The position numbers and the translations under genes are program-made. This document shows, piece by piece, positions 1 through 5,064 of a stretch of 5,568 bases of DNA. This DNA comes from Planctomycetaceae bacterium. GTDB taxonomy: Bacteria > Planctomycetota > Planctomycetia > Pirellulales > UBA1268. The stretch's first letter is position 1. Each line of letters opens with the position of its first letter. The stretch spans positions 1 through 5,568 of the forward strand of contig CANHYS010000188.1 in assembly GCA_947464585.1 (NCBI GenBank). The letters run 5' to 3'. The notes beneath the pieces are model-generated. The model was not told the origin of the DNA. It did not search any database and saw only the letters and a list, made by a program, of their open reading frames with translations.

Positions 1-118
1 CATCGCTCGTGAGTCGCAGAATTCACCGGCTCCTGCGCGTGCCTCCGACCGGCTCCTCAGCATCCAAGGTTTTTTATCTCCCCGGCGGCTTGGGCCACGA
101 GACGCCCGCTGGATGCAG

Positions 119-1345
119 CTAGCACCGGCTCGCCACCAGGTTCGCCAGCACCAGGAACTGGAGCAGTTGGCCGATCGAGTGTTCGTCGACTCGCGGGAGC
201 AGGATGGTGTCGGTGGGCTGCTGCGGATTGGCATTGGCCGCTCGTGTCGTGTCCTGCAGGTCGGGCCATGATGTTCCCGTCAGACGATCGAGTCCGTCTG
301 CATTCGCGGCACAGGCCGTAAGCGCGGGAACGACCAGCGGGTCGCGTCTCGGCTCCCGCACCACCAGATTCGTGGTCAGTGGCAGGCCTCGATGTGCCGT
401 GGCCGTGAGCCGGCCATGCCAACGGCTGACCGCGTCGAGCTGACTGTTTCTGCTTGCGAACACGCGGGCCATGCCTCCCTGCTCCGCCATGCGCCGTGAC
501 ACGCCGGCGAATTGCAGCACTGGGTTTTCCGCCACTGGCGCCTCGCGAAAGCGGCGGTTCATCGCGGCCGCGCCCTGGAGCAATCTCACCACATCGATGC
601 CGACGACCGCCGCCGGCAGCAGGCCCAGCGGCGTGAACACGGCGCCGCCATCGCCCAAGTCCCCAGGAATCGTGAAGATGGTGGTGCAGCCAAGCGACGC
701 GGCCAGGTTGGCCACGCCACCGGCATGTGCCGTGATCGGCACCACTCGTTCGGCCACCTCGGCGCGATCTCCGCTCACGCTCTCGAGGAGCGACGCAAGC
801 AGAAGACGCGTGGCCGCGGCCATCCCGAGTCCATCATCGGTCGTGCCTCCCACGATGATCGCCCACTGGTCGAGCAGATCGCTGCCGCGAGGTTTTCCCG
901 CGGGGGCAACAAGGTCGAGCAGTCCCTGCATGGCGTCGTTGTCGAGAGGCGAGCCCACGAACGAGAGCCGCGGCCTGCCGCCGCGTTCGCCGCGGGAGAG
1001 GTCGTTGTGGCATGGATGGGCGCACGACTCGAAGATCGCCCGCGCCCCCAGCGGCCCGCAGCCGTCCCCCAGCACGATCACACGGTCGACCGTGTCGCGG
1101 ATCCGCCGCGCGGCCTGCAGGACCGCGAAGAGCTGGCTGTCTGCACGCCCGCCGCCGGTGTTGTAGGCATCGAGGAGCTGATCGGGCCGCACGACGTCGG
1201 CACCGCCGAGCAGGTCCTTCCGCGCCCGTTCAAGCCCGGCATCTGCCGAGTCGCGCCGATCCGGCGAACTGCCGGCGAGCACAAAAACGGCCGCGGGTTG
1301 GTACTCGATCGGGTCTTCGGGGAGTTTTGGACGGATGACACTCAT
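119..1345 (-). CDS. Degenerate glucose-6-phosphate isomerase (Pgi)-family protein, predicted catalytically inactive
   Basis: Pgi interconverts glucose-6-phosphate and fructose-6-phosphate in the cytoplasm. The 408-residue product keeps the Pgi scaffold: LGARAIFESC (99-108), HNDLSRGERGGRPR (113-126), LDNDAMQGLLDL (134-145), TPLGLLPAAVVGID (238-251), a helix from GAAAMN (258-263) and DEHSIGQLLQF (387-397). The functional motifs are gone. The GIGGS loop reads GDGCG (93-97); the SKSGGT phosphate loop reads roughly GGTTDD (166-171); the GGR arginine region reads GDGGA (231-235). The ESxGK and DLHSxGQ segments are missing between PLT and TNL (322-327). The protein stops at ASRC, before the usual NPxxQPGVExxK end with its catalytic lysine. 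ATG at 1345 is preferred, because IEYQP (13-17) then falls where family N-termini begin; a TTG at 1477 would add 44 Pro/Arg-rich residues that look non-coding. No strong Shine-Dalgarno site is visible. It is divergent from apgM. Family membership is fairly sure; loss of activity is inferred from remembered motifs. It could be a moonlighting or regulatory pseudoenzyme or a young pseudogene. Confidence 0.75.
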   Translation of the reverse strand: MSVIRPKLPEDPIEYQPAAVFVLAGSSPDRRDSADAGLERARKDLLGGADVVRPDQLLDAYNTGGGRADSQLFAVLQAARRIRDTVDRVIVLGDGCGPLGARAIFESCAHPCHNDLSRGERGGRPRLSFVGSPLDNDAMQGLLDLVAPAGKPRGSDLLDQWAIIVGGTTDDGLGMAAATRLLLASLLESVSGDRAEVAERVVPITAHAGGVANLAASLGCTTIFTIPGDLGDGGAVFTPLGLLPAAVVGIDVVRLLQGAAAMNRRFREAPVAENPVLQFAGVSRRMAEQGGMARVFASRNSQLDAVSRWHGRLTATAHRGLPLTTNLVVREPRRDPLVVPALTACAANADGLDRLTGTSWPDLQDTTRAANANPQQPTDTILLPRVDEHSIGQLLQFLVLANLVASRC

Positions 1346-1499
1346 CAGTGGATCGACCGGTGCTCGTGCAGTTTTGACTGGAGCCGGGCGGAGGGTGGTG
1401 CCGTCCACCGCGGGAACGGGTAGGCTCTCGCCAGAATGTAGCCCACGGCCCGGCCGCTGCGGCCAGCCGTTCCACAATCATCCATTATCCGCCCCCCGC

Positions 1500-1504
1500 A
1501 GGAG
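1500..1504 (+). promoter_or_regulatory. Shine-Dalgarno site of apgM
   Basis: AGGAG lies 11 nt upstream of the ATG at 1516 and supports that start. The rest of the 170-bp divergent gap (1346-1515) shows no convincing -35/-10 pair on either strand, although promoters for both apgM and the Pgi-like gene should lie there. Confidence 0.6.
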
Positions 1505-1515
1505 TTGGCAGCACC

Positions 1516-2721
1516 ATGACAGAGCACGAACTGGTTCGCGAACTGGCCGAGAAGAACGGATCGAAGATCGTGATGCTCGTGGCTGACGGCCTCGGCGGCC
1601 TGCCCATCGACCCACACGGCCGGACCGAACTCGAAACCGCGAACACCCCCAACCTCGACCGTCTGGCAAGCCGCGGCACCAGCGGCCTGAGCGTGCCGGT
1701 GCTGCCCGGCATCACCCCCGGATCCGGCCCGGGCCACCTGGGGCTCTTCGGCTACGACCCGCTCGCCTTCAAGATCGGCCGCGGGGCGCTCGAGGCCACC
1801 GGCATCGGCTTCGAGCTTGGTCCTCAAGACGTGGCCGCGCGGGGCAACTTCTGCACGCTCGACTCGGCCGGTCTGATCAGCGACCGCCGCGCGGGCCGGA
1901 TTCCGTCGGAGGAGAGCTTCAAGGTCGTCGAACGCCTGCAGGCCGTGAAGATCTCCGGCGTGGAGACGTTCGTGAAGCCGGTGAAGGAGCATCGCTTCGT
2001 GGTGGTCTTCCGCGGAGAAGGTCTCGACGGCGGCGTCGCCGACACCGACCCGCAGGCGATCGGCGTCGCGCCGCTCGATCCGGCGCCGGTCACGCCCGCG
2101 GCCCAGCGGACAGCCGATATCGCCAAGGAATTCGTGCGGCAGGCCCGCACGATCCTCGCCGACGAGAAGAAGGCCAATGGCATGGTGCTCCGCGGCTTCG
2201 CGGCCAAGCCACAACTGCCGAGCTACCTCGACCTCTACGGCCTCCGCGCCGCGGCGATCGCCGTCTACCCGATGTACAAGGGATTGGCCCAGCTCGTCGG
2301 CATGACGCTCGTGGGCAAGGCCCAGTCGCTCGACGAGCAGATCGACGAACTGGCGAAGTGCTGGAACGACTACGACTTCTTCTTCCTGCACTTCAAATAC
2401 ACCGACTCGACCGGCGAGGACGGCGCCTTCGAGCAGAAGGTGAAGCGGATCGAGGAGCTCGATCGGGCGATCCCGCGGATCGAGAAACTGGGGCCCGACG
2501 TGCTGATCGTGACGGGCGACCACTCGACGCCGAGCAAGCTGAAGAGCCACTCCTGGCACCCGGTGCCGACGCTGCTCGTGGCCGACACCTGCCGGCCGGA
2601 CGGCCTGGAGAAGTTTTCGGAGCGGGAATGCCTGCGCGGTGGCTTCGGCCAGTTCCCGGCGAAGCACCTGATGCTGCTGGCGATGGCCCACGCCCTGCGG
2701 TTCGGCAAGTACGGGGCGTAG
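1516..2721 (+). CDS. apgM: 2,3-bisphosphoglycerate-independent phosphoglycerate mutase, archaeal type (ApgM)
   Basis: This cytoplasmic enzyme interconverts 3- and 2-phosphoglycerate in glycolysis and gluconeogenesis through a phosphoserine intermediate, using two divalent metal ions (alkaline phosphatase superfamily). The 401 residues match the usual ApgM length. Visible in order: the metal-binding VADGLGG with D24; ANTPNLDRLA (42-51); the nucleophile motif GITPGSGPGHLGLFGYDP with S70; HFKYTDSTGEDG (292-303), the bacterial version of the family's HxKxxDxxGHDG motif; and VTGDHSTP with D335-H336 followed by SHSWHP (344-349, H345 and H348), the C-terminal metal ligands. All expected catalytic residues seem present. 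The ATG at 1516 has AGGAG 11 nt upstream. The gene is divergent from the Pgi-like gene. The palindromic repeats starting 25 bp after its stop could end its transcript. It is unrelated to the longer GpmI type and to the cofactor-dependent GpmA. Confidence 0.96.
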   Translation: MTEHELVRELAEKNGSKIVMLVADGLGGLPIDPHGRTELETANTPNLDRLASRGTSGLSVPVLPGITPGSGPGHLGLFGYDPLAFKIGRGALEATGIGFELGPQDVAARGNFCTLDSAGLISDRRAGRIPSEESFKVVERLQAVKISGVETFVKPVKEHRFVVVFRGEGLDGGVADTDPQAIGVAPLDPAPVTPAAQRTADIAKEFVRQARTILADEKKANGMVLRGFAAKPQLPSYLDLYGLRAAAIAVYPMYKGLAQLVGMTLVGKAQSLDEQIDELAKCWNDYDFFFLHFKYTDSTGEDGAFEQKVKRIEELDRAIPRIEKLGPDVLIVTGDHSTPSKLKSHSWHPVPTLLVADTCRPDGLEKFSERECLRGGFGQFPAKHLMLLAMAHALRFGKYGA

Positions 2722-2743
2722 GGCGCAGGCCTTCACGCGGTAT

Positions 2744-2809
2744 CTCGATCCCCCGGCTTGCGCCGGGGGCTTGTATGCGCCCATACAAGCCCTGAGCGCC
2801 AGCGACGGG
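2744..2809 (-). repeat. Palindromic intergenic repeat, pair A copy 1
   Basis: This 66-bp unit is identical to 2823-2888, 79 bp away. It holds two adjacent hairpins. The first has an 8-bp stem, CCCCCGGC with GCCGGGGG (2750-2757 and 2762-2769), and loop TTGC, which reads GCAA on the minus strand. The second has a 9-bp stem, GCTTGTATG with CATACAAGC (2769-2777 and 2782-2790), and a 4-nt loop. GATC tetranucleotides bound the unit (2747-2750 and 2810-2813). The strand is given as minus to match the orientation of the copies at 4903-5045, in which the first loop is a GNRA tetraloop. It sits just after apgM and may serve as its transcript end, although no T-tract follows. Confidence 0.93.
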
Positions 2810-2822
2810 GATCTTGCGGTCG

Positions 2823-2888
2823 CTCGATCCCCCGGCTTGCGCCGGGGGCTTGTATGCGCCCATACAAGCCCTGAGCGCCAGCGACGGG
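2823..2888 (-). repeat. Palindromic intergenic repeat, pair A copy 2
   Basis: Exact 66-bp duplicate of 2744-2809. The only difference between the pair lies just outside: GACGGGG then ATC after copy 1, GACGGG then ATC after copy 2. The GC-rich hairpin is at 2829-2848 with loop 2837-2840, and the second hairpin follows at 2848-2869. A 12-nt spacer (TTGCGGTCGCTC, 2814-2825) separates the flanking GATC sites of the two copies. The copy ends about 120 bp before the tatC start. Confidence 0.93.
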
Positions 2889-3006
2889 ATCACGCCGCCC
2901 ATCAGCACCAGCCGACGGATGCGTCCCGGCGGCGACCAGCATGTCGGCTGTTTTTGAGGTATACATAGAGTCTCCGGATTCACCGGAAAACCGGGCACAT
3001 CACGCC

Positions 3007-4146
3007 ATGCCGCGACCTTCCGACGAGGACCTGTTTCAAAGCTCGACGATGACGTTCGGCGAGCATTTGGAGGAGTTGCGGGTCTGTCTGATTCGCGGCG
3101 CGCTCGGGCTGGCGATCGCCGTGCTCATCGGGTTCTATGTGGCCCGGCCGGTGGTCCACATGATCGAGGAGCCTCTGCGGCGGGCGCTCGGCAAGTATTA
3201 CTCCGAGCGGGCGATCGAGACCTTCGACACCTGGCAGCCGCGGCAGGCCGGCGGCCCTCCCCTGCCCTACTCGCGTGATGAGATCATCGACGCCGTCGAG
3301 CGGCACGGGATGTCGTTCGAACTGCGGGAGGTGCATCCCGACCGGCTGCGACGCGTGCTCGACCCGATCGCCAGTGACACGATGGTGCTGCCCTCCCCGC
3401 AAGCGGCCACGGCTGGGCAGCCCGCTGCCGGCTCGGTTGCGGCGACGGCATCCGCAGGCAACGGAGGCCCCCCGGCCCCTGCCTTCTCGCTCGACGCGCT
3501 CGTGCCGATGCTCCTCTGGCAGCCGCTGTCGCGGGATCCGCGGGTGAGCATCACGACCTTGAGCGCCCAGGAGGCCTTCGGCATCTACGTGAAGGCCGCA
3601 CTCCTCACCGGCGTCGTGCTGGCGAGCCCCTGGATCTTCTACCAGCTCTGGGTCTTCGTGGCAGCCGGCCTCTATCCACACGAAAAACGCTGGGTCTGGC
3701 TCTTCCTGCCGATCAGCGTGGGGCTCTTTCTCGCCGGCGTGGCACTGGCGTTTTTCTTCGTGTTCGACTTCGTGCTCGACTACCTGCTCGAATTCAACGA
3801 GTGGCTCGGGCTCGACCCCGACCCCCGCATCAGCGAATGGCTGGGGTTCGTGCTCATCCTGCCGATCGGCTTCGGCCTGGGATTCCAGCTGCCGCTGGTG
3901 ATGCTGTTTCTCGAACGCATTGGGGTGTTTGACGCGGCCACGTATGCATCGCAGTGGCGGATCGCGGTGATCGTGATCTTCGTGGTGTCGGCGATCCTCA
4001 CGCCCGCCGATCCATACAGCCTGCTCTTTCTGGCGATCCCTCTCTGCCTGCTCTACTTCGGCGGGCTGGCGATCTGCCGGTGGGTGGCGGCCGCGGAAGG
4101 GAAGTCGGCGGGGGGTCAGCGACTGGCCACGAAGGCCAGCCAGTAG
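3007..4146 (+). CDS. tatC: Sec-independent (twin-arginine) protein translocase subunit TatC with a large periplasmic insertion
   Basis: TatC is the inner-membrane protein that, with TatB where present, binds twin-arginine signal peptides and recruits TatA to export folded proteins. The 379-residue product has the cytoplasmic signature FGEHLEELR (17-25), TM1 at about 31-51, the conserved LSAQEAF (185-191), SPWIFYQLWVF before TM3, LYPHEKR (222-228, E226), FGLGFQLPL with Q294, and LTPADP with D335, then a last helix and a short basic tail; six helices in all. Between TM1 and LSAQEAF lie about 120 residues where E. coli TatC has little more than ten; within this, 128-160 is an Ala/Gly/Pro/Ser-rich linker. 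ATG at 3007 is chosen because MPRPSDEDLF is the N-terminus I expect; an in-frame ATG at 2941 would add 22 residues without TatC character. Neither start has a clear Shine-Dalgarno site. A small TCCGG/CCGGA hairpin (2973-2987) lies in the leader. No tatA or tatB is in the window. Confidence 0.94.
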   Translation: MPRPSDEDLFQSSTMTFGEHLEELRVCLIRGALGLAIAVLIGFYVARPVVHMIEEPLRRALGKYYSERAIETFDTWQPRQAGGPPLPYSRDEIIDAVERHGMSFELREVHPDRLRRVLDPIASDTMVLPSPQAATAGQPAAGSVAATASAGNGGPPAPAFSLDALVPMLLWQPLSRDPRVSITTLSAQEAFGIYVKAALLTGVVLASPWIFYQLWVFVAAGLYPHEKRWVWLFLPISVGLFLAGVALAFFFVFDFVLDYLLEFNEWLGLDPDPRISEWLGFVLILPIGFGLGFQLPLVMLFLERIGVFDAATYASQWRIAVIVIFVVSAILTPADPYSLLFLAIPLCLLYFGGLAICRWVAAAEGKSAGGQRLATKASQ

Positions 4147-4637
4147 AAGACCGTGCCGGTGACGGCGGTGAGCAGCAGGTCGAGGGCGGCCAGCCTCGCC
4201 ATGACGCGATGCCGCGGGCCGTGGGTGCCGGGCGTCGGCGGCACCGGAAACCGCAGGAACGCCTCCCAGACCACCCAGACCCAGAGCACGAGGGTCGAGA
4301 CCGCGAAGACGAGATGGATGCCCAGGGCCGTCAGCACGCCGGCAGGCCACCAGGGATTCTGGCCGGCCGCGGCAGCCCGCACCTTCCAGTCGCTGATCAG
4401 CCGGACGTCGATCTCGAAGACCACGATCGCCGCCAGCAACGCCCCGGCGATGAAGATCTGCAGCCGCTTGTGGGCCGCGTAGGCCCGCCGGTTACGGACC
4501 AGATGAATGCTCCAGGCCAGCACCGGCAGCAGGGCGATCAGGCCCACGAGCACCAGGTCCATGCCGAACGAGGCCCGCGAGCCAAGAAAGCCGTCGATGC
4601 CAGGCAGCGGAACGGCGGGGGCGGCAGGCTGGTTCAA
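4116..4637 (-). CDS. DUF420-family four-helix membrane protein (CtaM/YozB-related)
   Basis: The 173-residue product has four hydrophobic segments at about 26-47, 59-80, 101-124 and 148-170. Histidines lie at or near their ends, as in DUF420: H45, H56 (AHKRLQ), H108 (GIHLVF) and H139/H143 (a THGPRH hinge). The C-terminus is TAVTGTVFYWLAFVASR. DUF420 includes Bacillus YozB and staphylococcal CtaM, the latter reported to be needed for maturation of heme-A-type terminal oxidases; carrying that role over here is inference. A TTG start at 4637 is preferred because AAGGA lies 7 nt upstream (4645-4649 on this strand) and the result fits the family length. The open frame runs back to 4748, but those 37 extra residues are basic and unlike the family. 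The 3' end overlaps the 3' end of convergent tatC by 31 bp, so the genes are not co-transcribed. No oxidase or heme-synthesis gene is visible nearby. Confidence 0.85.
   Translation of the reverse strand: MNQPAAPAVPLPGIDGFLGSRASFGMDLVLVGLIALLPVLAWSIHLVRNRRAYAAHKRLQIFIAGALLAAIVVFEIDVRLISDWKVRAAAAGQNPWWPAGVLTALGIHLVFAVSTLVLWVWVVWEAFLRFPVPPTPGTHGPRHRVMARLAALDLLLTAVTGTVFYWLAFVASR
4123..4139. other. Inverted repeat inside the tatC/DUF420 convergent overlap
   Basis: CTGGCC (4123-4128) and GGCCAG (4134-4139) can pair around a 5-nt loop, within the last codons of both genes. No T-tract follows on either strand. It is the only hairpin seen at this convergent junction, so it could slow or end transcription from both sides, but a 6-bp match in GC-rich DNA may be chance. 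Confidence 0.25.
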
Positions 4638-4644
4638 GGAGCGG

Positions 4645-4649
4645 TCCTT
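4645..4649 (-). promoter_or_regulatory. Shine-Dalgarno site deciding the TTG start of the DUF420 gene
   Basis: Read on the minus strand this is AAGGA, 7 nt upstream of the TTG at 4637. It is the best ribosome-binding match near any possible start of this frame, and it places the start about 25 residues before the first membrane helix. Confidence 0.5.
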
Positions 4650-4796
4650 CGCGGCCAGGAGGGCGGTGGCACAGATCAGTGTAATCGGTTCAGCCGCCGG
4701 CAGCGATTTGCAGCGGCTGTTGCGGCGGCGATACGATCGGGCTGCCAAGAGTCTCAGCGGCCCCCGGCTCGACCGGGATATCGCTGCGAGTGCGGC

Positions 4797-4882
4797 GGCC
4801 GAGTGGCGAAACAGGCAGACGCACGGGACTTAAAATCCCGTGGAGAGTGATCTCCGTGCGGGTTCGATCCCCGCCTCGGCCA
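4797..4882 (+). tRNA. tRNA-Leu (anticodon UAA)
   Basis: The full class II cloverleaf can be folded by eye. The acceptor stem is GGCCGAG (4797-4803) with CTCGGCC (4875-4881), and the discriminator is A4882. The D arm is GCG...CGC, with GG and AGA in its loop. The anticodon stem is CGGGA/TCCCG around the loop CTTAAAA, placing the anticodon TAA at 4831-4833; it reads UUA and UUG. The long variable arm has a GGAGA/TCTCC stem (4842-4855), and the T arm is GCGGG-TTCGATC-CCCGC (4858-4874). The long variable arm, A73 discriminator and UAA anticodon agree on leucine. CCA is not encoded (GTA follows the discriminator), so CCA-adding enzyme would be needed. The gene is intact; the paired repeats begin 21 bp downstream. 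Confidence 0.97.
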
Positions 4883-4902
4883 GTACAGTGCAGCGGGCGG
4901 AT

Positions 4903-4967
4903 GATCCCGTCGCTGACGCTCAGGGCTTGCATGGGGCAATAAAAGCCCCCGGCGCGAGCCGGGGATC
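4903..4967 (+). repeat. Palindromic intergenic repeat, pair B copy 3 (partly decayed)
   Basis: This 65-bp GATC-bounded unit is the same family as 2744-2888 but in the opposite orientation. The GC-rich hairpin, CCCCGGC with GCCGGGG, is kept with loop GCGA (4954-4957), a GNRA tetraloop. The second hairpin is damaged: GCTTGCATG faces CAATAAAAGC, leaving only the outer base pairs. One G is missing from the final G-run (four rather than five before ATC). It lies just downstream of tRNA-Leu, possibly in its 3' trailer. Confidence 0.9.
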
Positions 4968-4979
4968 AAGCGGCCGCAA

Positions 4980-5045
4980 GATCCCGTCGCTGACGCTCAG
5001 GGCTTGTATGGGCCCATAAAAGCCCCCGGCGCGAGCCGGGGGATC
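4980..5045 (+). repeat. Palindromic intergenic repeat, pair B copy 4
   Basis: This 66-bp GATC-bounded unit lies 77 bp after copy 3. The GC-rich stem CCCCCGGC/GCCGGGGG (5023-5030 and 5035-5042) closes loop GCGA (5031-5034). The second stem, GCTTGTATG with CATAAAAGC, has a single mismatch. A 12-nt spacer (4968-4979) separates it from copy 3; reverse-complemented, it matches the pair A spacer at 10 of 12 positions. The copy sits between the convergent tRNA-Leu and the gene ending at 5065. Confidence 0.92.
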
Positions 5046-5064
5046 ATGCATGGCCCCCGCCCAC

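Noticed and set aside
60..116. Inverted repeat GCATCCA (60-66) / TGGATGC (110-116) downstream of the Pgi-like gene
   Set aside because: Seven base pairs separated by 43 nt with no T-tract in the right place for a terminator; could be chance.
512..1423. Long plus-strand open frame (303 codons) antisense to the Pgi-like gene
   Set aside because: Its translation is rich in Arg, His, Gly and Ala with no recognisable domain, while the minus-strand frame has clear Pgi segments. It is a GC-driven shadow.
1345..2784. 479-codon minus-strand open frame across apgM
   Set aside because: It is antisense to an intact ApgM and has no domain character.
2747..2891. CRISPR array
   Set aside because: Only two copies with a 12-nt spacer, and the spacer itself is conserved at the second locus. 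The repeat is 66 bp with two internal hairpins, and no cas gene is present.
2955..2967. TATACAT as a -10 box for tatC
   Set aside because: No -35 element at suitable spacing and no extended -10 motif.
2733..2998. Short open frames in both directions through the repeats
   Set aside because: Their sequence (for example SPERQRRD) is only translated repeat.
2980..4350. 456-codon minus-strand open frame across tatC
   Set aside because: The translation is Arg/His/Glu-rich low-complexity, and it lies antisense to unmistakable TatC helices. It is a shadow frame.
4708..4737. Possible tRNA-Leu promoter: TTGCAG, 18 bp, TACGAT
   Set aside because: The -35 matches the consensus at only 3 of 6 positions, and such matches occur by chance; not strong enough to annotate.
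4638..4748. N-terminal extension of the DUF420 protein to 4748
   Set aside because: The 37 extra residues are basic and unlike the family, and the TTG at 4637 has a good Shine-Dalgarno site.
4754..4969. Minus-strand open frames over tRNA-Leu
   Set aside because: The peptide containing RRGSNPHGDHSPRDFKSRA is the complement of the tRNA. This is a common false gene call.
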